From Zoogloeaceae bacterium (GTDB lineage: Bacteria; Pseudomonadota; Gammaproteobacteria; Burkholderiales; Rhodocyclaceae), in the NCBI GenBank assembly GCA_031267345.1, contig JAIRZG010000057.1, positions 1 through 17,209 of the forward strand: a stretch of 17,209 nucleotides of DNA. The letters are read 5' to 3'. This document shows, piece by piece, positions 1-7,722 of this stretch (its first letter is position 1; the number at the start of each line of letters is the position of its first letter). Under the pieces are notes generated by a model. That model had not been told where the DNA came from. It did no database searches and saw only the letters and a program-made list of their open reading frames with translations. Both the position numbers and the translations under genes were made by a program.

Positions 1-131
1 CCATCGTCCGCCACATCGTGGTGAATCTGTTGCGGCTCAATACCGCACGCAAAGCGAGTATCAAGTCAAAACGAATGCTCGCTGCCGCCATTGACCAGTT
101 TCGCGCTGAATTGCTTGGAATTATGACATAA
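1..131 (+). CDS. Transposase C-terminus (partial, ISAs1/DDE-like)
   Basis: The reading frame is open from the window edge to a TAA at 129-131 and encodes about 42 residues, including RHIVVNLLRLN, SIKSKRMLAA and FRAELLG. The pattern of a hydrophobic NLLR helix, a basic IKxKR stretch and a final aromatic-LLG segment matches the C-terminal ends of ISAs1/H-repeat DDE transposases as I know them. The catalytic DDE residues lie upstream of the window. The stop codon is in the same frame as the terminase downstream, so the two are separated only by that TAA and the inverted repeat. The identification rests on a short tail and could be another IS4-superfamily transposase. Confidence 0.6.
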   Translation, partial: IVRHIVVNLLRLNTARKASIKSKRMLAAAIDQFRAELLGIMT

Positions 132-147
132 AGGTGCGATTGCCCTG
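1..147 (+). mobile_element. Right end of an insertion sequence, probably ISAs1 family (partial)
   Basis: The window opens inside an insertion sequence. A transposase C-terminus ends at 129-131 and is followed by GGTGCGATTGCCCTG at 133-147. That resembles, from memory, the CAGGGCAATCGC-type terminal repeats of ISAs1/H-repeat elements. Directly after 147 the reading frame becomes recognisable terminase sequence, so the element end is placed there. The left end and the target-site duplication lie outside the window, so neither the family nor the exact boundary can be proved here. Confidence 0.6.
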
Positions 148-1556
148 CCCCGAAAAGGCTTCTGCTGGAGAGCAGACGCCAGCATCAAATCCGGCTGGCG
201 CGTAAAGATTTCTACGCTTTCCGCCGCCTGATTCGCCCTGCTGAAAAAACCGGCTGGTGGCAGAAAACCATTGCCGACCATTTGCAGAAATTCTACGATG
301 ATTTACAGGCGGGCAAGCGCCCCAAGCTGGTGATTCAAGCGCCGCCGCAGCATGGAAAATCGGTGCAGATTATCGATTTCATCGCCTGGGTTGCGGGCCA
401 TAATCCTGACTACCGGACGATTTACACCAGCTTTTCAGAGCGGCTGGGCATTCGCGCCAACCTGCGCTTGCAGCGGCTCTACGACACGCCGCTGTATCAG
501 GCCATCTTCCCCGCCACGCGCATAAACGCCGCCAACGTGACCACGTTGGCGGGAAGAACGCTTCGGAATCGGGAAATCATTGAGTACGAGGGACGCGAAG
601 GCTACTTCCGAAATACCACGGTGCGCGGCTCGATTACCGGCGAATCGCTCGACCTGGGCGTGATCGACGATCCGATCAAGGGGAGGGAAGAAGCGCAGAG
701 CGAGACCATCCGCGACAAGACCTGGGATTGGCTGCTGGACGACTTTTTCACCCGTTTTTCCGAAAACGCCGGGTTTTTGTCCATCCTGACGCGCTGGCAT
801 GTCGATGATCCGATAGGCCGCCTGATACAGCACCTGCCGGAAATAAAGGTGGTGAGTTATCCAGCCATCGCGGAACAGGATGAGGAATACCGCAAGCAAG
901 GCGAGCCGCTGTTTCCGGAACTGAAAAGCCTGGAATTCCTGTTCGAACGCAAGGCCCTCATGTTCGAGGGCGCCTGGCAGGCGCTCTACCAGCAGCATCC
1001 GACGGTTGCCGAGGGCGAACTGTTCAAACCTGATGCCCTGTTCGCCATCGACGCCCTGCCCGTTCTGGACGGCATCCGCTGGGTGCGCGGCTGGGACTTG
1101 GCATCCACCACGACGGGCGATTACACCGCTGGCGCCAAGCTCGGCAAGCTACCGGATGGTCGCTTCCTCATCGCCGACCTGGTTCGGCTGCGCGGCGGGC
1201 CGGATGAGCGCGACGCGGCGATTCAAAACACTGCCGCGCGCGACGGGAGAAGCGTGCGCGTCAGCATTCCGCAAGACCCCGGTCAGGCGGGCAAGACGCA
1301 AGCCCTGTATCTCACCCGCGCCCTCACCGGCTATCGCGTAAAAACTTCGCCGGAAACGGGCGACAAGGTGACGCGCGCCGAACCCTTCGCGGCGCAGGTC
1401 AATGTCGGCAATGTGCTGATGCTGCGCGCCGGATGGAACGACAAGCTGATCGACGAAATGAGGATGTTCCCGAACGGCGCGCACGACGACCAGATCGACG
1501 CGCTCTCGCGGGCGTTTTCGGAATTACTGAACAAAGGCGGTGGCTTCTTTGGCTGA
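148..1556 (+). CDS. terL: Phage terminase large subunit, 5'-truncated by the insertion sequence
   Basis: This is the ATP-driven DNA-packaging motor and headful/cos nuclease. The Walker A-type motif is APPQHGKS (near 339-362), the Walker B-like motif LGVIDDP lies near 655-676, and the nuclease motif includes GWDLAS near 1090-1107 and HDDQIDALSRAF near 1480-1515. Frame-matched coding sequence resembling family N-termini (RKDFYAFRRLI, GWWQ) continues upstream to the IS end, so the TTG at 282 is not the natural start. About 468 residues remain, and perhaps 15-25 N-terminal residues and the native start are lost. No ATG lies in frame near the 5' end. ATPase and nuclease cores look intact. Whether any product is made, from an internal TTG/CTG start or from IS-driven transcription, is unknown. 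The 3' end overlaps the portal gene by 17 bp. Confidence 0.9.
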
Positions 1557-3630
1557 TGACATTTTTTCGCGCATCCGTGAGGCGCTGTTCCCCGCGCCCG
1601 TTCCCTCCGCCGCGCCCGTACAGAAGCGGGCGGGCGCGTTCGGCGCGGATTCGGCGGCAGGGGAACGCGCGGCGGCTTTTCCCGCTTACCTCAACGCCCT
1701 GAACCGTAGCGCCCCGCGCCTGGGCACGATGGACGCTGACGGCGGCTTGCGCGAGTTCAAGCAGGCCTATGCCTTCAATGAAGGCGGCGTCTCCGACGCG
1801 CTGGCGATGTGGTACGCCAATCAAGGCTTCATCGGCCATCAACTGTGCGCGGTGCTGGCGCAGAACTGGCTGATCAACAAGGTTTGTTCGCGTCCGGCGG
1901 AAGACGCCCTGCGCCATTGGTACGACATCGTTTCGCTGGACGGCGAAAAGCTGGATAAAGAAATCATCAACGCCCTGCGCCGCGCCGACATGCGGCACGA
2001 CATCAAGAAGAAGCTGACGCAGTTCATCCGCAAGGGGCGGATTTTCGGCTGCATGATCGCCATTTTCAAGGTGGAATCTTCCGACCCGGAATACTACGAG
2101 ACCCCCTTCAATCCGGACGGCGTCAAGCCGGGCAGCTACAAGGGCGTCGCGCTGGTCGAGCCGTACTGGTGCATGCCGGAACTGGAAGCCGACGCCATCA
2201 ACGCGCCGGACAGCCTGAATTTCTACGCGCCGACCTGGTGGAACATCAATGGTCGCCGCTATCACCGTTCGCACCTCGCCATTTTCGCGCAGGACGAAGT
2301 GGCGGACATCCTGAAGCCGACCTATAAATACGGCGGCATTCCGGTGCCGCAGAAGATTCTCGAACGGGTGTATGCCGCCGAAAGAACCGCGAACGAAGCG
2401 CCGCATCTGGCGATGAGCAAACGCACGACCATTTTGAAGGTCAATTCGGACACCGCCTTTGCCGACGAAGACGCCTTTATGAAGAAGGTGCAGCGCTGGG
2501 TGCAGTTCCGCGACAACCACGCCATCAAGGTGATCGACAAGGAAGACGAGGACGTCAATCAAATCGACACCACGCTGGCCGACTTTGACGCGGTGATGAT
2601 GAGCCAGTACCAACTGGTCGCCGCCGCCGGAGATGTCCCAGCCAGCAAGCTGATCGCCACGACGCCGAAAGGGTTCAACGCCACCGGAGAGTACGAGGAG
2701 GCCAGCTATCACGAAACGCTGGAAAGCATCCAGGAACACAACGCCACGCCCTTTATCCGCAAGCACCACTTATGCGTAATCCACTCGGAGCTTCTGCCCC
2801 GGCAGGGAAGAGCCCCCGACGTGGACATCGCCTGGAACCCGCTGGATTCCCCGACCGCCAAGGAATACGCCGAAATCCGCAAGCTGGACGCCGAAACGGA
2901 CGTAATGCTGGCCGAGGCGTCGGTCATCGACGCGATGGAAATCCGCGAAAAGCTGCAAGCCGACCCCGACGCGGGCTATCCGAGAATCGACATCACGAAG
3001 GTCATCGAACCCGTACAGCCGGAGGAATCCGGCGGTTGGGGAGGCTGGGGAAAGGACGCCGACGACGAATTCTTTCGGTCTATAAAAAAGGAAGGACTGG
3101 ACGCCGGGGAGGACAAGTGGATCACCGTCAATGGCGCGCGCATCCCGCTGGATGAGAACGGCGAACCCAAAGGCGCGGTGGCGGAAAAGTTGAAGAAAAG
3201 CGCCACGAAGCGCGAGGCGAAGGTGGTTGAGTTTTCCGGCAATGAACTGGGGGATATTGAAAATCGAAACATGCGGGATGTCGCGAAAGAAGCAATGAGC
3301 ATCGCCCGTGAGAAGTTTGCCGGAAAATCGTTTGAGGCGACGGACGGGGAAAAGATCGATGTCACATGGCAAAACATCAAGCATGGACTAAGCAATGACG
3401 CAAATCCCACAAAAGCGATTGCCGCAACGAAACTGGATGATGTGATAAGCAATGCCGCATTTGTCAGAAAGGAAAAAGACAAGGAGAACAGGCCACACAT
3501 AAAAGCCGCGTGCGTTTATAAAACGGATGTTGCCATTGGCGGGAAGAAAAAACAGATAGGACTGATAGTGCTGGAGAAGTCAGACGGGAAAAAATACTAT
3601 GACCATTTCGAGCTACTCGATAAACGGTAA
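1540..3630 (+). CDS. Portal protein (DUF1073/HI1409 family) with C-terminal LPD3-like domain
   Basis: The 696-residue frame starts at GTG 1540, overlapping the terminase end; TTG 1549 is an alternative start. Residues about 60-480 are a DUF1073-type portal, the dodecameric ring at the capsid vertex through which DNA passes. Portals of this family normally end near residue 490-500. Here a glycine/tryptophan linker (GGWGGWGK, near residue 495) leads to a WITVNGARIPLDENGEPKG linker near 527 and then a domain at about 562-696. That domain contains TWQNIKHGLS, KAACVYKTDVAIGGKK and the ending KYYDHFELLDK. It looks like LPD3, a domain of phage polyvalent proteins thought to act in phage-host conflict. 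The 3' part is visibly less GC-rich than the portal part, which suggests separate acquisition. Domain identity is from memory; enzymatic activity is not shown. Confidence 0.88.
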   Translation: MASLADDIFSRIREALFPAPVPSAAPVQKRAGAFGADSAAGERAAAFPAYLNALNRSAPRLGTMDADGGLREFKQAYAFNEGGVSDALAMWYANQGFIGHQLCAVLAQNWLINKVCSRPAEDALRHWYDIVSLDGEKLDKEIINALRRADMRHDIKKKLTQFIRKGRIFGCMIAIFKVESSDPEYYETPFNPDGVKPGSYKGVALVEPYWCMPELEADAINAPDSLNFYAPTWWNINGRRYHRSHLAIFAQDEVADILKPTYKYGGIPVPQKILERVYAAERTANEAPHLAMSKRTTILKVNSDTAFADEDAFMKKVQRWVQFRDNHAIKVIDKEDEDVNQIDTTLADFDAVMMSQYQLVAAAGDVPASKLIATTPKGFNATGEYEEASYHETLESIQEHNATPFIRKHHLCVIHSELLPRQGRAPDVDIAWNPLDSPTAKEYAEIRKLDAETDVMLAEASVIDAMEIREKLQADPDAGYPRIDITKVIEPVQPEESGGWGGWGKDADDEFFRSIKKEGLDAGEDKWITVNGARIPLDENGEPKGAVAEKLKKSATKREAKVVEFSGNELGDIENRNMRDVAKEAMSIAREKFAGKSFEATDGEKIDVTWQNIKHGLSNDANPTKAIAATKLDDVISNAAFVRKEKDKENRPHIKAACVYKTDVAIGGKKKQIGLIVLEKSDGKKYYDHFELLDKR

Positions 3631-3717
3631 GGGTCTGGAAACCGCCCGTGGTGGCCTCAGTCGGCATACCGGAGATCTGTCCAGTTCAGAACATTCCGTC
3701 TCGTGCGCGGGCGGGGG

Positions 3718-3734
3718 GTCGGCAAAAAGCCGAC
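3718..3734. other. Short perfect hairpin downstream of the portal gene
   Basis: GTCGGC-AAAAA-GCCGAC forms a 6-bp stem with a 5-nt loop in the 137-bp gap between the portal and the head morphogenesis gene. No T-run follows on the plus strand, so it is not a convincing terminator. On the minus strand it lies about 12 nt downstream of the -10 box at 3746-3751, so it would form the 5' hairpin of the predicted antisense transcript. The remainder of the gap holds a second weak inverted repeat (CCTAT/ATAGG, 3737-3753) and a 7-bp CCGCCCG/CGGGCGG pairing, but no gene. Confidence 0.45.
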
Positions 3735-3745
3735 TTCCTATGATG

Positions 3746-3774
3746 ATTATAGGCGAATTGACCCGAAATGGCAA
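3746..3774 (-). promoter_or_regulatory. Leftward sigma70-type promoter antisense to the portal LPD3 tail
   Basis: Read on the minus strand, TTGCCA (3774-3769) is followed by a 17-bp spacer and a perfect TATAAT (3751-3746). Transcription would start near 3739 and run left through the non-coding gap into the antisense strand of the portal 3' end. The -35 box overlaps the start of the next gene. The match to consensus is strong, but activity is a prediction. Confidence 0.5.
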
Positions 3775-4709
3775 CTAAACCTGTCCGTCTTCCCGCCTCC
3801 GCGCGCTGGAGTAAGCCGGGGCGGCAGGTGGCGTCGAAAGGCGCGATCCTGCAACCTTCCGCCGCTGTCCGCGCGTGGTTTCAGGCTGAACTGGAAAAGC
3901 TGACGGAATCCATGACGCGGGAGACCACGCGCGAACTGTCCGCGCTTTTCCGCTCACCCGCCGCCGCGAGCATGGCGATGGACGCCTCTCTCTTCGAGCG
4001 CATCATGGCGGAAGAAGGCATTTCCGCCAAGGCGAAAAAGAAGCTCGAAGACACCACCGGCAGCATCGTCAGCCAGTCGCGCATCCTGCTGGCCGCGCTT
4101 GCCGCCCGCTTTGGCGCGCAGTTCTTGAAGCGGGCAAAAGAACTCGCCGAACAGATGGTTAAAAAACAGTCGCGGGCGGGCGCGGCAGCGTTGAAAGCGT
4201 CGCTCAAAAAAGCGACTGGCGCGCGTGTAAGACTTGCCAACAGCAGAAAAGTGGAAGAGATCGCCAAGGCGTCGGCGCTGGAAGCGGCGAACCTGATCCA
4301 GCGCGTCCCGCAGCAGTATCTGTCTTCCGTGGCGGACGCGACGATGCGCAGCATCACCAGCGGCAAAGGCTCATCCGAACTGCTGGCGGAACTGGCAAAG
4401 CAGAACGTCAAGGTCAAAAACTGGGCGTGGAACACCGCCCGCGACCAGAGCAACAAGACCTTCGCCAACATCAACCGCGAGCGGATGCAGGACATCGGCA
4501 TTGACGAATTCGAGTGGGTGCATAGCGGCGGCAGTAATCAACCACGCGAATACCACATGCGCCGCGCGCCGCTGGGCTTGAACGGCGGCATCTTTAAAAT
4601 TTCCGCCCCTCCCGTAATCGACCTCAGAACCGGTGAGCGCGGACTGCCCGGAACCGCCGTGAATTGCAACTGCAAGATGCGCCCAATCCTCAGGTTCAAC
4701 AAGGCGTAA
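3768..4709 (+). CDS. Phage head morphogenesis / minor head protein (Mu gpF, SPP1 gp7-like)
   Basis: This 313-residue protein has a helical, Ala/Lys-rich N-terminal two-thirds and a C-terminal MuF-like domain. The domain shows the ordered pattern EWVHSGGSNQPREYHMRRAP, GGIF, PGTAVNCNCKMRPIL. Family members load into the procapsid with the portal and are needed for head assembly or for DNA ejection. The Asn-Cys-Asn-Cys pair (NCNC) corresponds to the CxC ending usual in this family. The ATG at 3768 was chosen because the family N-terminus fits; its ribosome-binding site is weak. The gene follows the portal, as is normal, and is followed by a strong terminator. Unlike many relatives, the toxin-like domain is carried on the portal rather than on this protein. 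Confidence 0.85.
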   Translation: MATKPVRLPASARWSKPGRQVASKGAILQPSAAVRAWFQAELEKLTESMTRETTRELSALFRSPAAASMAMDASLFERIMAEEGISAKAKKKLEDTTGSIVSQSRILLAALAARFGAQFLKRAKELAEQMVKKQSRAGAAALKASLKKATGARVRLANSRKVEEIAKASALEAANLIQRVPQQYLSSVADATMRSITSGKGSSELLAELAKQNVKVKNWAWNTARDQSNKTFANINRERMQDIGIDEFEWVHSGGSNQPREYHMRRAPLGLNGGIFKISAPPVIDLRTGERGLPGTAVNCNCKMRPILRFNKA

Positions 4710-4723
4710 CCGGAACACAAGCA

Positions 4724-4762
4724 AAAGCCCCCGATGCTCGAAACATCGGGGGCTTTCTGTTT
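4724..4762 (+). terminator. Intrinsic terminator after the MuF-like gene
   Basis: A 13-bp perfect stem, AAAGCCCCCGATG (4724-4736) and CATCGGGGGCTTT (4744-4756), closes a 7-nt loop and is followed by CTGTTT. The stem also carries A-rich sequence on its left side, so it could work on both strands. It divides the packaging/portal genes from the capsid genes, yet no clear promoter is visible between it and 4795. Confidence 0.8.
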
Positions 4763-4794
4763 CCAGACGTAGAAAGGGTACGAGAGGAACGTGA

Positions 4795-4941
4795 ATGAAG
4801 TTTAGCAAATTTATCGAAATGTTGGAGACGCCCGTGAAAAACGCCAGCGAGAAATACCCGCTCCTCACGCTGATTATCCTGTGCCTGTTTATCACGATTG
4901 CGCCTGCAATCTGGATTCTGGCGGGAAGGGTGGCGCTATGA
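4795..4941 (+). CDS. Small single-pass membrane protein, 48 residues
   Basis: An ATG at 4795 with AGAGGA at 4783-4788 opens a 48-codon frame. Residues 1-20 are charged, about 21-43 form one hydrophobic segment (LLTLIILCLFITIAPAIWIL), and GRVAL ends the peptide. The stop overlaps the next gene's start as ATGA (4938-4941), which indicates translational coupling and supports real translation. No family is recognised. One transmembrane helix behind a phage head gene could suit a small membrane effector or a holin-like peptide, but nothing visible fixes its role. Confidence 0.6.
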   Translation: MKFSKFIEMLETPVKNASEKYPLLTLIILCLFITIAPAIWILAGRVAL

Positions 4942-6065
4942 CCCACAGAATACCCGACACCAATGGCTGGATTGAAATCAAGGACAACCCGCTGTCCGCT
5001 GTTGGCGTCTATGACTACAAGGGCGCGACGATAGGTTTTCCCGGCCTTGACCCAGAGGCGCCCTATGCGGTGTTGCGTCCGGAAGAGGAACTGGCGAGCG
5101 AGGAGACGGTGCGTTCCGCGCGGCTCTTGCCCTGGACGAACGACCACCCGCAAACCCTGATGGGCGAGGACGGCATTCCGGCGGAGGAAGTCGGCGTCGA
5201 GGGCGTCACCGGCGAGGACATTTATTTCAAGGATGGCAAGCTTTACGGAAACATCAAGGTGTTTTCGGCGTCGCTGGCGGAGGACATTCGCGGCGGCAAA
5301 ACGGAGTTGTCGATGGGCTACGCCTGTCGCTATGAGCGAAAAGATGGGGAATTTGAAGGTAAGCCCTATCAATTCGCGCAAAAGGACATCCGCTTCAACC
5401 ATTTGTCGCTGGTCGACAGTGGCCGCATGGGGCCGGAGGTCGCAGTTCTGGATTCAGATTCAACCACCACAGGAGGCAACATCATGACCGAAGAAGTCAA
5501 ACAGGAGCAGCAACAGGGAGCAGACGCCGCCAACCCGGCGGAACTGCTGGAACAGGCCATTCAGGCCTTGGCCGCGTTAAAGGCGGCGCTGGGCGCGTCC
5601 GACGCCAAGCCCGAAGCAGGGGAGACCAGCGCGGAAGAAGCGTTGGTCGCAGCCGCCGAACAGGTGATCGAAGCCGCCGGGCAGGAAGGCGACGCGCCCG
5701 TCGAAGACGCCGAAAACGCGGAAGCAACGCCTGCGGCAAAAGCCGAAGATGAAAAGGAAGAAGACCCCAAAAAGGCGCCCGCCTTTGACGGCTTCTCCCG
5801 CGTTTTAAAACATCTGGCGGCGCGTGACCGACTGGCGAACGCCATCAAGCCGCATGTCGGCACGTTCGATCATTCCGAAATGACCGTGCAGGACGTTGCC
5901 CGCTATGGCGTCAAAAAGCTGGGCATTCACGCCCAGGCGGGCGCGGAGCTTTCCACCCTGCAAGGCTATCTGCAAGGCAAACAGCCGCCGCGCCCCGTTT
6001 CGGCGGTAATGGACGGCGACAAAAAATCCTTTCTGGATTCCTATCTTCAACCGGAGACAAAATAA
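4938..6065 (+). CDS. DUF2213 protein: probable prohead protease fused to a scaffold
   Basis: This is a 375-residue protein. The ATG at 4938 is chosen over upstream alternatives because of the ATGA overlap with the small membrane gene. Residues 1 to about 180 are DUF2213-like, with NDHP (His70), ELSMGY (Ser125) and FNHLSLVDSGRMGPEV. These suggest a His/Ser prohead-protease-type fold; the catalytic assignment is inference. Residues about 183-375 are acidic, Ala/Glu-rich and probably coiled-coil, as expected of a scaffold that fills the procapsid and is removed at maturation. It lies directly before the cement and capsid genes, the usual protease-scaffold position. An internal strong ribosome-binding site suggests a separate scaffold product. 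Confidence 0.8.
   Translation: MTHRIPDTNGWIEIKDNPLSAVGVYDYKGATIGFPGLDPEAPYAVLRPEEELASEETVRSARLLPWTNDHPQTLMGEDGIPAEEVGVEGVTGEDIYFKDGKLYGNIKVFSASLAEDIRGGKTELSMGYACRYERKDGEFEGKPYQFAQKDIRFNHLSLVDSGRMGPEVAVLDSDSTTTGGNIMTEEVKQEQQQGADAANPAELLEQAIQALAALKAALGASDAKPEAGETSAEEALVAAAEQVIEAAGQEGDAPVEDAENAEATPAAKAEDEKEEDPKKAPAFDGFSRVLKHLAARDRLANAIKPHVGTFDHSEMTVQDVARYGVKKLGIHAQAGAELSTLQGYLQGKQPPRPVSAVMDGDKKSFLDSYLQPETK
5471..6065 (+). CDS. Nested in-frame scaffold product (lambda Nu3-like arrangement)
   Basis: AGGAGG at 5471-5476 lies 7 nt before ATG 5484, inside and in the frame of the DUF2213 gene. The start falls at the boundary between the protease-like part and the acidic Ala/Glu-rich scaffold part. 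Translation from 5484 would give a 193-residue protein beginning MTEEVKQEQQQG. The layout mirrors lambda C/Nu3 and other protease-scaffold fusions, where a nested start supplies extra scaffold. The ribosome-binding site is better than that of the full-length gene. Actual initiation there is inferred. Confidence 0.6.
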
Positions 6066-6589
6066 TGGCTTTCCAAACAGAAGTGCGCTTCGACCAGGGC
6101 TACGGCGTGGTCGGGGAACTCAATGTCGACGGCCCGGTACGGGCGCAGTCGGTGGTCATCCACTCTGAAAACCCCGCCAATAACGTGGTCGGGCGCTATT
6201 TCACCCGCAATGCCGATGGGACTTATGGCGCGGGCGGTGTCGGCGCGGCGGGCGGCATTCTCGCCAATCCCAAGGTCTATGCCAGCCAGGGCGCGACGGA
6301 CACGCTTTCTCCCACGCTCACCCTGCGTAATGGCGAACTGGGCGAATTCGTGTCTTTGGGCGAGATCAACATCCTGATTGATGTCGCCGCCGACCCCGGC
6401 GCGGATGTGCAGTACAACACCACGACCGGCGCATTGACGGCGGTTGCGGCGGGCACTGCCCCGGCGGAAGGCTTCGCGGCGGCGCCCGGCGCGAAACTCG
6501 CGCGCGTGGCGCAAGCGGACGCATCGGGCGGCCTGGCCGTCGTCGCGCTGGGTTCCGGCGCCACTACTTACAACATCATCACGGAATGA
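6065..6589 (+). CDS. Capsid cement/decoration protein (structural cement Gp24-like)
   Basis: This is a 174-residue protein whose ATG overlaps the preceding stop as TAATG. The segment NPANNVVGRYFTR followed by a Gly/Ala-rich stretch and GGILANPKVYAS is characteristic of the small structural protein that precedes the DUF2184 capsid protein in many myo- and podophages and is named structural cement Gp24. The rest is beta-rich, with short repeats of Ala, Gly and Asp. It would bind the capsid surface or lattice joints. Family assignment is by pattern and by position between scaffold and major capsid. Confidence 0.75.
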   Translation: MAFQTEVRFDQGYGVVGELNVDGPVRAQSVVIHSENPANNVVGRYFTRNADGTYGAGGVGAAGGILANPKVYASQGATDTLSPTLTLRNGELGEFVSLGEINILIDVAADPGADVQYNTTTGALTAVAAGTAPAEGFAAAPGAKLARVAQADASGGLAVVALGSGATTYNIITE

Positions 6590-6599
6590 GGATAACGTC

Positions 6600-7721
6600 A
6601 TGAAATCGACTGAACTTTCCCACATCAGCGGGCGCAATCAGCGCCCTTTGCGTTTGAACGACGCGGACATCGGCAGCTATGGCGATCTCGCCAGAATCGG
6701 CATCCAGCTGAACCATGTTGCGGCGATGGCGAAAGCCTTTGCGCTGGATAGCAACGATGTCGGCATCAACCCGTCGCCGTTGCCGGGGCTGACCGCGCCG
6801 TCTGTTGCCGTGCCGGTGCAGTTCCTGCAAGCCTGGCTGCCCGGCTTCGTGTTCACCGTGACCACACCGCGAAAGATCGACGATCTGATCGGCGTGACCA
6901 CCATCGGCGCGTTCGAGGATGAAGAAATCGTGCAAGGCGATCTGGAACATCTGGGCGCCACGGTTCCCTATTCCGACTACGGCAATGTGCCGCTGGCCTC
7001 TTTCAACATCAACTTTAATCGTCGCACCATCGTGCGGCAGGAAATGGGGCTGCGCGTCGGCAAGCTGGAAGAACTGCGCGCGTCCCGCATCAAGCTCTCC
7101 ACAGCCTCCGAAAAGCGAAACGCCGTCACGCTGGCGCTGGAAATCCAGCGTAACCGCATCGGCTTCTACGGCTTCAACAACGGCGCCAACCGCACCTACG
7201 GCTTTTTGAACGACACGGCGCTGCCCGCCTATGTTTCCGTAGCCGAGGGCGCGTCGGGCGATACCGAGTGGGCGGGTAAGACCTTCCTGGAAATCACGGC
7301 GGACATCCGTTCGTGGTTCGCGGCCTTGCGCGCCGGTTCCAATGGCGTCATCGACCCGAAGGCGGTCAACATCACCATCGCCCTGCCGGAGAGCGCCGTC
7401 GATTACTTGTCCGTTACCAATGAACTCGGTTCGGAATCGGTGCAAAGCTGGCTGGATAAAACTTATCCCAAAGCGCGCGTCCTTTCCGCGCCGGAACTGG
7501 ACGACGCCAACGGCGGCGCGACCGCCGTGTATGTCTATGCCGAATCGTTGAATGACGGCAGCACGGACAACGGGCGCGTCTTCGACCAGTTCGTACCGGC
7601 GAAGTTCATCACCCTGGGCGTCGATCGCGACGCGAAGTCCTACATCGAGGACTTCGCCAACGCGACCGCTGGCGTCCTGGTCAAGCGGCCTTACGCGGTC
7701 AAACGTTTTACGGGGGTGTGA
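6600..7721 (+). CDS. Major capsid protein (DUF2184 family)
   Basis: This is a 373-residue protein. The ATG at 6600 behind GAGGAT is preferred to the longer open frame beginning at 6444, because that extension overlaps the cement gene and is low-complexity. Recognisable features are an N-terminal helix region (GSYGDLARIGIQLN), TPRKIDDLIGVTT, FEDEEIVQGDLE, FNINFNRRTIVRQEMGLRVG and a C-terminal segment ending LVKRPYAVKRFTGV, all typical of DUF2184 HK97-fold capsid proteins. The N-terminus is not an obvious long delta domain, consistent with a separate scaffold. It forms the hexamers and pentamers of the head. Confidence 0.85.
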   Translation: MKSTELSHISGRNQRPLRLNDADIGSYGDLARIGIQLNHVAAMAKAFALDSNDVGINPSPLPGLTAPSVAVPVQFLQAWLPGFVFTVTTPRKIDDLIGVTTIGAFEDEEIVQGDLEHLGATVPYSDYGNVPLASFNINFNRRTIVRQEMGLRVGKLEELRASRIKLSTASEKRNAVTLALEIQRNRIGFYGFNNGANRTYGFLNDTALPAYVSVAEGASGDTEWAGKTFLEITADIRSWFAALRAGSNGVIDPKAVNITIALPESAVDYLSVTNELGSESVQSWLDKTYPKARVLSAPELDDANGGATAVYVYAESLNDGSTDNGRVFDQFVPAKFITLGVDRDAKSYIEDFANATAGVLVKRPYAVKRFTGV

Positions 7722-7722
7722 G

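Noticed and set aside
1399..2769. 456-residue minus-strand open frame opposite the terminase end and the portal
   Set aside because: It is antisense to two strongly recognised genes, rich in Arg/Val/His as GC-driven shadow frames are, and has no family resemblance or ribosome-binding site.
3464..3667. Minus-strand 67-residue frame downstream of the antisense promoter, as a possible antitoxin
   Set aside because: It is mainly antisense to the portal tail, Cys/Phe-rich and unlike any antitoxin; an RNA product is the more reasonable reading.
3703..3903. Short plus-strand frame over the portal-MuF gap
   Set aside because: It runs out of frame into the MuF-like gene, lacks a ribosome-binding site and shows no conserved pattern.
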